A stretch of DNA of 64,000 nt from an uncultured Subdoligranulum sp. (GTDB taxonomy: Bacteria; Bacillota; Clostridia; Oscillospirales; Ruminococcaceae): the NCBI RefSeq assembly GCF_963931595.1, contig NZ_OZ007030.1, positions 860,481 through 924,480 on the forward strand, written 5' to 3'. The position numbers were made by a program, and so were the translations under genes. Within the stretch, counting starts at the first letter, position 1. Each line of letters opens with the position of its first letter. Shown in pieces: positions 6,852-17,962 of this stretch. Below the pieces are notes generated by a model. It saw only the letters and a list, made by a program, of their open reading frames with translations, ran no database searches and was not told where the DNA came from.

Positions 6852-7988
6852 ATGGATATTTTTCATGGTGCAAAAAAACTGGGCTTTGGCCTGATGCGTC
6901 TGCCGCTGACCGACCCCAACAATGCGGGCAGCATCGATGTGGAGCAGACCAAACAGATGGTGGATACCTTTCTGGAGCGGGGGTTCACCTATTTTGATAC
7001 GGCCTGGATGTACTGCTCTTTCCAGAGCGAGAATGCCGTCAGGACCTGCCTGACCAGCCGTCATCCGCGGGAATCCTTCACGCTGGCGGACAAGCTGCAC
7101 GCAGGCTTCATCCACAACCTGGAGGACCGGGACAAGATCTTCAACACCCAGCTGGAGAAGACCGGCGCGGGGTATTTTGACTATTACCTGCTGCACGACA
7201 TGGGCACCGAGCATTACGAAATCTACAAAAAGCTGGATTGCTTCCGCTGGCTGCAGGAAAAGAAGGAGCAGGGGCTGGTCAAGCACATCGGCTTCTCCTT
7301 CCATGACCATGCCGATCTGCTGGACAAGGTGCTGACCGAACACCCCGAGGTGGAATTTGTTCAGCTGCAGCTGAATTATCTGGACTGGGACAGCGAAGGT
7401 GTACAGTCCCGCAAGTGCTATGAGGTGGCCGAAAAACACCGCAAACCGGTGATCGTCATGGAGCCGGTGAAGGGCGGCACGCTGGCCAAGGTACCCGAGG
7501 CGGTGGAATCCCTCTTCAAGGAATACGCGCCCCAGGCTTCGGTGCCCTCCTGGGCCATCCGTTTTGCCGCCAGCCGTCCCAATGTGAAGATCGTATTGTC
7601 CGGCATGAGCAACATGGAACAGCTGCTGGACAATACCGGATACATGCAGGACTTCCAGCCTCTCAGCGAGCAGGAGGAGGGCCTTGTCCGCAAGGCGGTG
7701 TCCATCATCAATGCCAGCATTGCGATTCCCTGCACGGGCTGCTCCTACTGCACGGAAGGCTGCCCGAAGCACATTGCCATCCCCAAGTACTTCTCGCTGT
7801 ACAATGCGGATCTTCAGGAGGCAGAGGGCAAGGAGTGGACGCCCCAGGGTGAGTATTACGACAACCTGACCAAGTCCTTCGGCAAGGCCAGCGACTGCAT
7901 CGGCTGCGGCCAGTGCGAGAAGGTCTGCCCCCAGCATCTGCCCATCCGGGAAGATCTGAAGCTGGTTGCCAAACATTTTGAAAAATAA
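6852..7988 (+). CDS. aldo/keto reductase with C-terminal 4Fe-4S ferredoxin domain
   Basis: Protein of 378 residues. Residues 1-285 are an aldo/keto reductase barrel with GFGLMRLP at the start and the catalytic set Asp49, Tyr54, Lys81 and His115 apparent (DTAWMY, ADKLHA, LLHD). Residues 290-378 carry two 4Fe-4S motifs: Cys294, 297, 300, 304 and Cys349, 352, 355, 359. This fusion is a known predicted oxidoreductase type of anaerobes; electrons probably pass between ferredoxin and a carbonyl substrate, but the substrate is unknown. ATG preceded by GGAGGAACCAAACG. Stand-alone gene with own promoter and terminator. Confidence 0.9.
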   Translation: MDIFHGAKKLGFGLMRLPLTDPNNAGSIDVEQTKQMVDTFLERGFTYFDTAWMYCSFQSENAVRTCLTSRHPRESFTLADKLHAGFIHNLEDRDKIFNTQLEKTGAGYFDYYLLHDMGTEHYEIYKKLDCFRWLQEKKEQGLVKHIGFSFHDHADLLDKVLTEHPEVEFVQLQLNYLDWDSEGVQSRKCYEVAEKHRKPVIVMEPVKGGTLAKVPEAVESLFKEYAPQASVPSWAIRFAASRPNVKIVLSGMSNMEQLLDNTGYMQDFQPLSEQEEGLVRKAVSIINASIAIPCTGCSYCTEGCPKHIAIPKYFSLYNADLQEAEGKEWTPQGEYYDNLTKSFGKASDCIGCGQCEKVCPQHLPIREDLKLVAKHFEK

Positions 7989-7997
7989 ATAGGGAAG

Positions 7998-8030
7998 AAC
8001 GCCGCCCCGGTCCAGTGCCGGGGCGGCGTT
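7998..8030. terminator. strong convergent hairpin terminator
   Basis: 13-bp perfect stem AACGCCGCCCCGG / CCGGGGCGGCGTT with a 7-base loop between convergent genes. T-tracts are short on both strands (TTCTATT on plus, TTCTTCC on minus), so stem strength must do most of the work. Confidence 0.72.
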
Positions 8031-8033
8031 CTA

Positions 8034-9317
8034 TTATGTGGTATATTCACCCACTTCGGTGTAGTTGGGCACACCGTTCAGAAAATCCTCGGCGGAGATC
8101 AGCCCCAGATACTCATGCTCGGTATCGATGGTATAGGGGGTGCCGTCGGTGCCGACGACAGTGCGGGTATAGGGTTCATACCGGCAATCCACCAGCAGGG
8201 TATCGCCCAGATTCAGGTAAATGTTGGGCTGGTGGGAGGAGCCGTTCCAGTAGTTGTCGGGAAGGTTCGGCTTCTCCCGGATTTCGCCGGTCTGTAAATT
8301 GACCATCGGGGCCGGAGCGTAGAGGAGCAGCCAATCCTGCACGGTGTCCTGAATTGCGAAAGAACCATGCAAGTGATCGGTGGGGTACTGATCGGTGAGC
8401 AGTTTGGCCTCGCCGGTAGCGGGATCCACCACCGAGATGGAGCCGGCCTCCTGGTCCACCTGGTAATACTGGCCGTTCACAATGGTGCTGTATATCCGGG
8501 ACAGACTGCCGTCATCGGAGGTATAGGTCCAGAACACCTTCCACTCGCCTGTGCAGGGGTCAAAAAGCCAGTGGGTGTCGGTGCCGGTGGGGGCAGCTAG
8601 AGCGTCCACTGCCAGATCACCGGTGGGTTCGGGGTAGGTCACATCGGATTGGGAAAAGACGAACCGGGAACCCAGCGCGCCCAGAAACCTCACATCCTGG
8701 ACCGGCGCGTTCTCCAGCAGGTCGGTCACCTCGCCGCTCGACATATCGATGCGGAACATTGCCTCGCTCTCACCGTATCCGTTCTGGTAGCCGGGGCAGT
8801 ACAGGTACTGCCCATCGGTGTAGGGGCAATCGGCGGCACCGTATCCCAGGGATAAGAAGATGCTGTTGGGGATGGTGGTGAACACCCGGCGGTTCTGGCA
8901 GTTGCGGTCCAGCAACACCACCAGGCTGTCCTCGGTCTCGGGAAACTGGTTGTTGGTGAAGGCTACCAGCGTGTCGTCGTCCAGCACAAACACACGGTCG
9001 CATTCGCCCCGGCGGAAAACAGCCGGGCAGCTCTCGCTGTCGTGGGTACAGCCTTCCACGTCGCAGGGGACCTCCGTCACATGATTGACCAGATCAGCCA
9101 CCCGGTAACGGATGAGTTCGCCGGTGACCATCTCGTCCATATAGTACTGCTTTTCGTCCCCTAAAAGCAGGGGGCGCAGCGTCTGGGCAGCGGTTGTGGC
9201 GGCAGGGGCTTCCGCCGTGGCGGGCGTGTCGGACGTGGCGTTCTGGCTGTCGGCGGGGGCGGCAGTGCAGCCTGCCAGCAGCAGGGCAGCCAGCGCCAGA
9301 GAAAAGAATCGCTTCAT
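8034..9317 (-). CDS. lipoprotein A of the two-component operon (family unknown)
   Basis: Secreted lipoprotein of 427 residues with lipobox LLLAGC (Cys17) and a Thr/Ala-rich linker. I do not recognise a named family. The body contains repeated motifs of the kind seen in beta-propellers (GQYLYCPGYQNGYGES, NGQYYQVDQEAGSISVVDPATGEA, VNLQTGEI), suggesting a propeller-like sensor or binding protein. A distinctive CDVEGCTHDSESCPA motif lies near residue 88, with three Cys and a His. It is a paralogue of the next gene upstream, sharing this motif, CRYEPYTRT and the C-terminal PNYTEV. Ribosome-binding site AAAAGGAG. Last gene of a five-gene unit headed by a response regulator; spacing to the previous gene is 18 bases. 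Confidence 0.75.
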   Translation of the reverse strand: MKRFFSLALAALLLAGCTAAPADSQNATSDTPATAEAPAATTAAQTLRPLLLGDEKQYYMDEMVTGELIRYRVADLVNHVTEVPCDVEGCTHDSESCPAVFRRGECDRVFVLDDDTLVAFTNNQFPETEDSLVVLLDRNCQNRRVFTTIPNSIFLSLGYGAADCPYTDGQYLYCPGYQNGYGESEAMFRIDMSSGEVTDLLENAPVQDVRFLGALGSRFVFSQSDVTYPEPTGDLAVDALAAPTGTDTHWLFDPCTGEWKVFWTYTSDDGSLSRIYSTIVNGQYYQVDQEAGSISVVDPATGEAKLLTDQYPTDHLHGSFAIQDTVQDWLLLYAPAPMVNLQTGEIREKPNLPDNYWNGSSHQPNIYLNLGDTLLVDCRYEPYTRTVVGTDGTPYTIDTEHEYLGLISAEDFLNGVPNYTEVGEYTT

Positions 9318-9335
9318 ACAAACTCCTTTTGAAAA

Positions 9336-10658
9336 TCAGTAGGGACCCTTGCAGACTTCGGTATAGTTGGGAATGCCGTTGAGGAAATCGTCAATGGAGA
9401 TGAGCCCCAGGTACATCTGTTCGGTCTGGGTGGTAAAGGGAGAACCGTCCTCGCCAATGTCGGTCCGGGTGTAGGGCTCGTACCGGCAGTCCACCAGCAG
9501 GCGGTCCTTCAGCTGCAGGAAAATATAAGGCTGGTGACCATACCCGTTCCATAGGTTTTCCGGCAGATCGATCCGCTGGCGTACCTCGCCGGTTTCCACA
9601 TTGACAAGGAAGGGCTGGTTGTAGAAGACCAGCCATCCGTGAAGATTGGCCTCGATCAGGTAATCGGCGGAGTGGTCATTCGGTTCCGCTGTGGGAATCT
9701 GGTCGGAGATCAGGTGTTCTTCGCCGGTGTCGGGATCCACCGTGCTGATGGTCCCGGCGACCCGGTCAATGGTGTAGTACTGTCCATCCACCACGCAGGC
9801 GTCCAGCAAATCTAGATTCCGCTCGTCGGAGGAGTAGCTTTTCAGCACGCGGGTCTCGCCGGTGTCCACATTCAGCAGAACGTGGCTTTTGGTGCCGGTG
9901 GTTTCCGGCCATCCATCGGTGGCAACGTCTGTGGACGGGTCGGGGTAGGTGAGATCCTCCTGCTGCAGGACATAGTAGCGGCCGATTACCCCCATCATGA
10001 ACTGGGAATCCTGGAAATGTTCGGTCAGATTGGTGATGGAACCATCGGACAGGCTGATGCGATAGATGTTATAGACGTTGTTTTCACTTCCGGAGCAGTA
10101 GAGAAAATCATCATCGGTATAAATCTGGTCTGCGTTCCAGAAAAGGTTGATCCCGTCCGCTTCCGTCAGGACCCGGCGGTTCTGGCAGTCGCGATCCATC
10201 AGAAGGATTTTGCTGTGATACGAGAGAGGCACGCTCCCGTCCGGGGAAGATTCCGCCGACCCGATTTGAGAGAAATCTGTCTGTACAGATATTACCACCA
10301 GGGTGGTGTCGTTCAGCACAAGGGGCAGATAGGCGGGAATCTCCGTGTTGACGGCAGGACAGCTTTCGCTGTCGTGGGTGCAGCCGTCCACGTCACAGGG
10401 GATGGTATCCTCTCCGGTTTGCAGGTCCACGACATGATATAAGGTCATGGAATCCCCGTCCCCGACCGTCTCCCCCGTGTAATACTGCTTTTCGTCACCG
10501 TGCTGCAGCCGCCGCAGAGGTTTGCCGTTCCCGACGGGGGTTTCTGCGGCCGCAGTCTCGGCGGTGGCTGCGGCACTGGTCGGGGCACTGGCGGCCGGAG
10601 CACTGCCGCAGCCTGCCAGCAGCAGGGCGGCCAGCAACACAGAAAAAACTCGTTTCAT
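9336..10658 (-). CDS. lipoprotein B of the two-component operon (paralogue of A)
   Basis: Lipoprotein of 440 residues, lipobox LLLAGC (Cys17). It aligns along its whole length by eye with the following gene: QHGDEKQYYTGE / LGDEKQYYMDE, CDVDGCTHDSESCPA, LLMDRDCQNRRV, VDGQYYTIDRVAGTISTVDPDTGE, LWNGYGHQPYIFLQLKDRLLVDCRYEPYTRT and a YLGLIS...DFLNGIPNYTEV end. The shared CxxxxCTHDSESCPA element could bind metal or form disulfides. Tandem duplication is the simplest origin. The ATG at 10658 follows AAGGAGG and gives a correct signal peptide. Function not known; the operon places it downstream of a two-component system, perhaps as its sensory or effector partner. Confidence 0.75.
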   Translation of the reverse strand: MKRVFSVLLAALLLAGCGSAPAASAPTSAAATAETAAAETPVGNGKPLRRLQHGDEKQYYTGETVGDGDSMTLYHVVDLQTGEDTIPCDVDGCTHDSESCPAVNTEIPAYLPLVLNDTTLVVISVQTDFSQIGSAESSPDGSVPLSYHSKILLMDRDCQNRRVLTEADGINLFWNADQIYTDDDFLYCSGSENNVYNIYRISLSDGSITNLTEHFQDSQFMMGVIGRYYVLQQEDLTYPDPSTDVATDGWPETTGTKSHVLLNVDTGETRVLKSYSSDERNLDLLDACVVDGQYYTIDRVAGTISTVDPDTGEEHLISDQIPTAEPNDHSADYLIEANLHGWLVFYNQPFLVNVETGEVRQRIDLPENLWNGYGHQPYIFLQLKDRLLVDCRYEPYTRTDIGEDGSPFTTQTEQMYLGLISIDDFLNGIPNYTEVCKGPY

Positions 10659-10686
10659 CCGAACATCCTCCTTTTCCGATATACAA

Positions 10687-11385
10687 TCACAATCCGGCAT
10701 AGGTCTCCGGGGCCATGGATGTGACGCTCATGCTGAAATAGCCGCGGTCCATGTTGGCTACCAGATAGAGTTGGGCGCCTGTAGTGTAACAGGGCGCAGG
10801 GTCACCGTATCCCAAAGGCTCGGCGTCCTCCCAGTCGGTAAAGCTGGCCAGCCCCAGCATGGTGCGGTAGGCTGCGGCAACCTCGGCGGGGGCGAACCCT
10901 TCGGTCAGCCCCAGATTCCCGTTGAGGCTGGTCAGGGTGCCATATTTGGTTACGGTCATGCGGAGATAGGGCTTGTTTGGCCCCTGGCTGAAATAGTAGG
11001 TGGTGGTATCGGTGCTTTCGCTGCTGGTGGTACACTCGGCGGCCTGTGCCACCAGTTCTTCGGCGGCATCCAGATAGTCGTCCGGCAACACCTTGTTATT
11101 GCGCAGCGCGGCCAGGTAAGGCTGCACCTCATCCCGTGCAGTGGCGGATTCGGTGGGCTGTTCATAGGGCGAATCGTTGGACTGCTGGCGCAGCACATAC
11201 AATTCCCGGGCCACAGCGTTTTCCCGCCCCGCAGCGCTCAGAAAGTCTGCGGCGGGTTCCGTGCGCCAGATGGCGGTGCCCAGCTGCCGGTCCCGGAGGA
11301 CAAACCACGCAAAGGGCAATGCCATGCAGAACAGGACCAGAACCACCGTGCCCAACAGGGCCAGCCAGCTTTTACGCAGTTTCAT
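10687..11385 (-). CDS. membrane-anchored protein of unknown function in the two-component operon
   Basis: Protein of 232 residues with one N-terminal transmembrane segment (residues about 8-28, WLALLGTVVLVLFCMALPFAWFVL) and an extracytoplasmic domain rich in Thr/Ser/Tyr. No catalytic motif is recognised. The segment TTTYYFSQGPNKPYLRMTVTKYGTLTSLNGNLGL looks beta-rich. It overlaps the kinase gene by 14 bases and precedes lipoprotein B by 28 bases, so it is co-expressed with both. An accessory sensor that touches the kinase at the membrane is a reasonable guess only. Start chosen at AAAGGAGG-CACACC-ATG. Confidence 0.7.
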   Translation of the reverse strand: MKLRKSWLALLGTVVLVLFCMALPFAWFVLRDRQLGTAIWRTEPAADFLSAAGRENAVARELYVLRQQSNDSPYEQPTESATARDEVQPYLAALRNNKVLPDDYLDAAEELVAQAAECTTSSESTDTTTYYFSQGPNKPYLRMTVTKYGTLTSLNGNLGLTEGFAPAEVAAAYRTMLGLASFTDWEDAEPLGYGDPAPCYTTGAQLYLVANMDRGYFSMSVTSMAPETYAGL

Positions 11386-12787
11386 GGTGTGCCTCCTTTG
11401 GCTTGGACAGGGTGAGAGAGACGGCGGTGCCTTCACCGGGCTTGCTTGCAAAGACGAGCCGTGTGCCGTGCAAGGCGGCGATGCGTGCACAGAGGGCCAG
11501 CCCCATGCCGCTGCCACCCTGCTGCCGGGCGCGGGATTTGTCCACCATATAAAAAGGTTCGGTGATGCGGGGCAGGTCCCCGGCGGGAATCCCGCAGCCG
11601 GTGTCCCGCACAGTGAGGGTGACACTTTCCGGCTGATCCTCCACTTCCAGAGTGATCTGGCCGTCCGGCGGGGTGGCGTGGCGGGCGTTCTGGACCAGGT
11701 TGTACAGCAGATCGCACAGCAGTTCCGGCTGGGCCAGCACGGTGGTCCGGCAAGCCGGTACCGACAGTGCGGGCTTGACATCGGGAAGCGCCCGGGACAG
11801 CTGACGGAATACCGTATCCAGCCGGACAGGCTCCAGGGCAGGGGCGTCCTGCCCGTTGAGGCGCAGCAGTTCCATCAGGCGCCGGCTCAGCAATTCCAGG
11901 CGCTTGCTTTCATGGTAGATAAAATCGGCGGCTTTCTGGCGGGTGGCAGGGGGCACTTCGGTGCCCCGCAGCAGGTCAGCGTAGCCCAGCATGCTGGTCA
12001 TGGGGGTCTTCAGCTCGTGGGTAAAGGCGGCAATGAAATCCTCCCGCTCCTGCAGGTGGTTTTGCAGGGCGTGGACCTTGTCCTCCACGGCGGCAGCCAT
12101 CTCGTCAAAGCTGCGGCTCAGCCCGGCAATTTCGTCGCTGCCGGGCAGGGCGGTACGCCGGTCGTAGGCGCCGGCGGCGATTTCCCGGCTGACCCTGTCC
12201 AGCCGCTCCAGCGGCCGGACCATCCGGCGGCAGAGCAGCAGTACCAACAGCGCGGCCACCACCAGCGCCAGGCCCTGACCCAGCAAGGCGTCCCGCAGCC
12301 GCAGGGTACGATCGGCAAAAAGGCTGGCAAGACTTTGCGCGCTGATAAAGGTCAGGCATTGTTCGGGAAGGATCAGCAGTCCGCTGCAAAGCAGATAGCG
12401 GGTGCCGTCGGTGCCGGTGACAATGCGGCATTGCAGGGCGCCGTTGTCCGGCATATTCCGGGTCAGTTCGCTCTGGGCCAGGGTGGCGGGCATGGTGGAC
12501 GCCAGCGACTGTCCCTTTTCATCGTAGACGGCCAGCAGTGCGGTGCTGCCCTGCCGGGCCATTCCGCCCAGATAGCTCCAGGCGCGGCTGCCCAGGGGTG
12601 TTTCGGTGTCGGTGCGCAGACCGTTCTGGAAGTCCTGGGACTCCCGCTGCCATTCTGCCTGCGCGGTCCGGCGCAGGTCTGAGAGTGCGCGGTCAAACTG
12701 GCGCTCCTGCGTCCAGACGGTGCTCAGGCTCAGCACCAGAGCCAGTACGCCCAACAGCGCCAGCGTCAGTTTGTAGCCGAATTTCAT
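11372..12787 (-). CDS. sensor histidine kinase
   Basis: Membrane kinase of 471 residues. Transmembrane segments at about 7-25 and 163-186 bracket an extracellular sensor region; a HAMP linker follows (RRMVRPLERLDRVSREIAAG). The HisKA H-box reads AFTHELKTPMTSMLGY with the phospho-accepting His near residue 256. The HATPase domain has N-box NLVQNARHA, G1 DTGCGIP and G2 GGSGMGLAL. All catalytic elements are intact. Its ATG overlaps the stop codon of the response regulator by 4 bases (ATGA), typical of coupled expression. An AGGAGG lies 11 bases upstream, inside the regulator gene. The signal sensed is unknown. Confidence 0.92.
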   Translation of the reverse strand: MKFGYKLTLALLGVLALVLSLSTVWTQERQFDRALSDLRRTAQAEWQRESQDFQNGLRTDTETPLGSRAWSYLGGMARQGSTALLAVYDEKGQSLASTMPATLAQSELTRNMPDNGALQCRIVTGTDGTRYLLCSGLLILPEQCLTFISAQSLASLFADRTLRLRDALLGQGLALVVAALLVLLLCRRMVRPLERLDRVSREIAAGAYDRRTALPGSDEIAGLSRSFDEMAAAVEDKVHALQNHLQEREDFIAAFTHELKTPMTSMLGYADLLRGTEVPPATRQKAADFIYHESKRLELLSRRLMELLRLNGQDAPALEPVRLDTVFRQLSRALPDVKPALSVPACRTTVLAQPELLCDLLYNLVQNARHATPPDGQITLEVEDQPESVTLTVRDTGCGIPAGDLPRITEPFYMVDKSRARQQGGSGMGLALCARIAALHGTRLVFASKPGEGTAVSLTLSKPKEAHHETA

Positions 12788-13452
12788 GGCGTGTTTTCCT
12801 CCTTTTCCAAGCGGTATCCGACCCGGAACTCTGTGCAGATTTCCTTTTTCCAGCCAAGTTTCTTGCGCAGCCGGGTGATGCACAGGTCCAGCGGCCGGGT
12901 ATCATCCCCACCGTCGTCGCCCCACAGCCGCTCGTAGAGCACCTCCCGGTAAAGCGTCAGGCCGCGGTTGCGCATCAGCAATTCCAGCAGCTCAAATTCC
13001 CGGGGCGACAGGTGAACGGGCTTGCCGTTCTGCAAAACGACGCGGGCAGCGGGGTCCAGGTCCACACCAAAGGCGTGGAGGATCACGTTGGCCCGCCCGG
13101 TGCGGCGCAGCACGCTTTCCACCCGGGCCACAAGCTCCAGCGGCTCAAAGGGCTTGGTCAGGTAATCGTCGGCGCCTTCGTGCAGGCCGCGGACCCGGTC
13201 GTTCAGCGCGGCTTTGGCGGTCACAAAAATGACCGGCGTGTCCACGCTGCGCAGATACCGCAGCAGTTCGTAGCCGTCCACCTTGGGCAGCATGATATCC
13301 AGAATGGCCAGTTCGTAGTCCTGCTCGGCGATGCGGTCGGCGGCGGTCTCACCGTCGTTGACCTGCTCGCAGGTGTAACCGGCGCTGGTCAGGGTCAGTT
13401 CGATCAGGTCGGCGATGGGGTGCTCATCTTCCACAATCAGAATGGGGCGCAT
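12784..13452 (-). CDS. OmpR/PhoB-family response regulator
   Basis: Regulator of 222 residues. Receiver domain with acidic pocket Glu8/Asp9, phospho-acceptor Asp52 (LAILDIMLPKVDG), and Lys100 (LTKPFEP). The C-terminal winged helix has the OmpR-type pattern (PREFELLELLMRNRG, YEVLYERLWGDDGGDDTRPLDLCITRLRKKL). It is the first gene of a five-gene minus-strand operon (regulator, kinase, membrane protein, two lipoproteins) and likely controls that operon or its own envelope regulon. Start follows GAAGGAGGGACCCCGC. Promoter directly upstream. Confidence 0.93.
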   Translation of the reverse strand: MRPILIVEDEHPIADLIELTLTSAGYTCEQVNDGETAADRIAEQDYELAILDIMLPKVDGYELLRYLRSVDTPVIFVTAKAALNDRVRGLHEGADDYLTKPFEPLELVARVESVLRRTGRANVILHAFGVDLDPAARVVLQNGKPVHLSPREFELLELLMRNRGLTLYREVLYERLWGDDGGDDTRPLDLCITRLRKKLGWKKEICTEFRVGYRLEKEENTP

Positions 13453-13484
13453 GCGGGGTCCCTCCTTCGAAGTACTCTCAGTCT

Positions 13485-13513
13485 ACTGTACACTTCTTTC
13501 CGAGTTCTATCAA
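13485..13513 (-). promoter_or_regulatory. sigma-A promoter of the two-component/lipoprotein operon
   Basis: Minus strand TTGATA (13508-13513), 17 bases, TACAGT (13485-13490), 33 bases before the regulator start. Confidence 0.72.
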
Positions 13514-13558
13514 CCCGCAAAAAATGCTGTCATTCACAAAATGTTTTCAATTTTCCTA

Positions 13559-13586
13559 TTGACACACCGTATGGTTGTGGTACAAT
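13559..13586 (+). promoter_or_regulatory. sigma-A promoter of clpB
   Basis: TTGACA (13559-13564), 16 bases, TACAAT (13581-13586), directly followed by a CIRCE element. Confidence 0.82.
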
Positions 13587-13587
13587 A

Positions 13588-13614
13588 TTAGCAGTCGGAT
13601 GCAAAGAGTGCTAA
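13588..13614. promoter_or_regulatory. CIRCE element (HrcA operator)
   Basis: TTAGCAGTC, nine bases, GAGTGCTAA; the consensus is TTAGCACTC-N9-GAGTGCTAA, so there is one mismatch in the left arm. It covers the transcription start of clpB, the standard position for repression by HrcA. Confidence 0.92.
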
Positions 13615-13737
13615 TTCAAACAAAACGGTGATAATGCCGCGCCGCCACAGAGGTAGACGGGAAAAGAAAGCACTCGGAGGCCTCCGTTGCTAATAGATGA
13701 ATTTGCGTGTATCTGCACAGTAAGGAGGTACGCACTT

Positions 13738-16350
<2,613 letters not shown>

Positions 16351-16364
16351 TTCCCCGTAACTCT

Positions 16365-16410
16365 GCGCGCCGCGCGAAGCGTTCTGCTTTGCGCGGCGTG
16401 CTTTTGTTTT
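16365..16410 (+). terminator. intrinsic terminator of clpB
   Basis: Stem of about 14 bp (CGCCGCGCGAAGC / GCTTTGCGCGGCG with a bulge), followed by TTTTGTTTTG. Confidence 0.78.
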
Positions 16411-16447
16411 GTCAAAATCAGTGCTATGGTTTTAGCGGTTCTGCGCA

Positions 16448-16477
16448 TTGACGGCACTTTTGTGCATCCCGTACAAT
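16448..16477 (+). promoter_or_regulatory. sigma-A promoter of the lipoprotein gene at 16510
   Basis: TTGACG (16448-16453), 18 bases, TACAAT (16472-16477), 33 bases ahead of the ATG. Confidence 0.7.
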
Positions 16478-16509
16478 ATAAAGAAAAGAGGGAACAGGAG
16501 GCGAAGAAA

Positions 16510-17661
16510 ATGCGGAATAATTCTGTTGTACATCCCATCCTGCTGCTGGTTGCCAGCTGCCTGCTTTTGCTGGCGGGATGCGGCACGGCGCCGTCTTCTG
16601 CGGCATTGTCGGAGGAAGCCGCCGCACGGACAGCGGAAGAAGCTGTCCCGGAAGCGACCCCGGAAGAGCAGGAGACAGACGACGCCGGGCAGACGGCGGA
16701 AACCTCTTTCCCGGACCCGGCGGGGGCCGCCACCTTCAGCTATGCCCAGTACGAGGAGGCCGCACTGCGGGCGCAGCAATACTGGTATGCTGATATGACA
16801 ACCGGCGAGATGGCCCATCGCTATGCCCTGGTGGACAGCGTGGCGGCGTCGGTGGTGCCCTATGAAAGCTGCATATACAATGACCAACTGTTGAGGATCG
16901 TGTCTTATGGAGAAGAGGGAGAACGGGCACTGGACCGCATCTATGCGGGAACCGATCTTCTGGTGGAGGTCCATTTTTATGTGGAATACCAGCCGGAGAG
17001 ATACTATCAGGGACCCCAATATGGAGACGGTTTGACCGCCGTGTATATTCTGGTGCCCATGGATACCACGCAGCCCTGCGAGGTGATCAGCGGCTGGTAC
17101 AGTTCCCAAATTGGTGAAAAAATGCCACGCCCGGGTCAGACCCTGATGGCGGAAGGGCTGACAATCTACCAGTCCCGCATGCTGCTGCATCAGTGCCGGG
17201 CCATGGCGGCGGCAGGACTGCGGGAGTTTACCTCGCCTTCCGACTGGACCGAGGAGGAACTCTATCGATATCTGTACTACCGGGGCCAGGATTTTGGCAT
17301 CGAGGCGGATATCTGGCAGAATGCCATGAGCGCAATATCGTATGGAAACCGGATTCTGACCATAGACTTTACCGCAGAAAATGACTGGAGCGGCAACCAG
17401 CGGTTCCTGTCGGCAGAGTGGCCGGGTTTCACGGCGGAAAATATCGAAACCTATACAGCTAATCTGGGCAGCGGTGCCGTGCCGGGGTATAACGGACTCC
17501 ATACCGGCTGGCAGATCGGCTGGGACGGGGATGAGCTGGTGGCCAAACTCAACGGGGACGAGGGATACTCTGCCCAGGAATACCGCTTCCGGCTCTATGA
17601 TGGCTTCTTTGCCGCCTGGGATGGCCGTACCTACTGCGTGGAGGGACGGCCGCTGGACTGA
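16510..17661 (+). CDS. lipoprotein of unknown function
   Basis: Protein of 383 residues with a signal peptide ending in LLAGC (Cys24) and an acidic Glu/Ala/Thr linker (residues 28-65). The mature domain is rich in Tyr, Trp and Gly; no catalytic motif is recognised. The C-terminal part (GSGAVPGYNGLHTGWQIGWDGDELVAKL) contains a WQIGWDGDEL element suggestive of a beta-sheet carbohydrate- or peptide-binding domain, but this is only an impression. The ATG follows CAGGAGG at 8 bases; an upstream in-frame extension lacks a ribosome-binding site and would spoil the signal peptide. Single-gene unit. Confidence 0.75.
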   Translation: MRNNSVVHPILLLVASCLLLLAGCGTAPSSAALSEEAAARTAEEAVPEATPEEQETDDAGQTAETSFPDPAGAATFSYAQYEEAALRAQQYWYADMTTGEMAHRYALVDSVAASVVPYESCIYNDQLLRIVSYGEEGERALDRIYAGTDLLVEVHFYVEYQPERYYQGPQYGDGLTAVYILVPMDTTQPCEVISGWYSSQIGEKMPRPGQTLMAEGLTIYQSRMLLHQCRAMAAAGLREFTSPSDWTEEELYRYLYYRGQDFGIEADIWQNAMSAISYGNRILTIDFTAENDWSGNQRFLSAEWPGFTAENIETYTANLGSGAVPGYNGLHTGWQIGWDGDELVAKLNGDEGYSAQEYRFRLYDGFFAAWDGRTYCVEGRPLD

Positions 17662-17710
17662 TGTATTGCGACCCCACAGAAAACACAATGGAAAAACCTG
17701 CAAAAAAGGC

Positions 17711-17740
17711 TTGACTTCCCTGTCGACTTTATGCTAAAAT
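17711..17740 (+). promoter_or_regulatory. sigma-A promoter of tRNA-Leu(GAG)
   Basis: TTGACT (17711-17716), 18 bases, TAAAAT (17735-17740) with an extended -10 TG at 17732-17733. Confidence 0.75.
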
Positions 17741-17762
17741 ATCCCTTGCAGTTAAGCTGTAA

Positions 17763-17846
17763 GCGGAAGTGCTGGAATCGGCAGACAGGCACGTTTGAGG
17801 TGCGTGTGTCCATGACGTGTGGGTTCAAGTCCCATCTTCCGCACCA
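17763..17846 (+). tRNA. tRNA-Leu (anticodon GAG)
   Basis: Class II tRNA of 84 bases. Acceptor GCGGAAG pairs with CTTCCGC; anticodon loop TTGAGGT closed by CACGT/GCGTG gives GAG, which reads CTC/CTT. A variable arm of the leucine type follows. CCA is encoded. Confidence 0.93.
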
Positions 17847-17850
17847 GATA

Positions 17851-17887
17851 AAAGAGCGCTGAATCGCAAGGTTCAGCGCTCTTTTTC
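17851..17887 (+). terminator. intrinsic terminator of tRNA-Leu(GAG)
   Basis: 13-bp perfect stem AAAGAGCGCTGAA / TTCAGCGCTCTTT with an 8-base loop and T-run. Confidence 0.85.
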
Positions 17888-17892
17888 TTAGT

Positions 17893-17913
17893 CGGTACAC
17901 ATTACGGTACACA
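17893..17913 (+). repeat. short direct repeat 3' of tRNA-Leu
   Basis: CGGTACACA occurs twice, separated by TTA, just beyond the tRNA terminator. Possible remnant of an integration site, since tRNA-Leu 3' ends are common targets, but no integrase is present. Confidence 0.4.
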
Positions 17914-17920
17914 CAAGAGT

Positions 17921-17952
17921 AATCCCCGGGTCCGCAGGGCCCGGGGATTTTT
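17921..17952. terminator. second hairpin terminator before the membrane polymerase-like gene
   Basis: 10-bp stem AATCCCCGGG / CCCGGGGATT with T-run on the plus strand. For the minus-strand gene ending at 17963 it supplies the stem but no T-tract. Confidence 0.6.
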
Positions 17953-17962
17953 TCCAATGATT

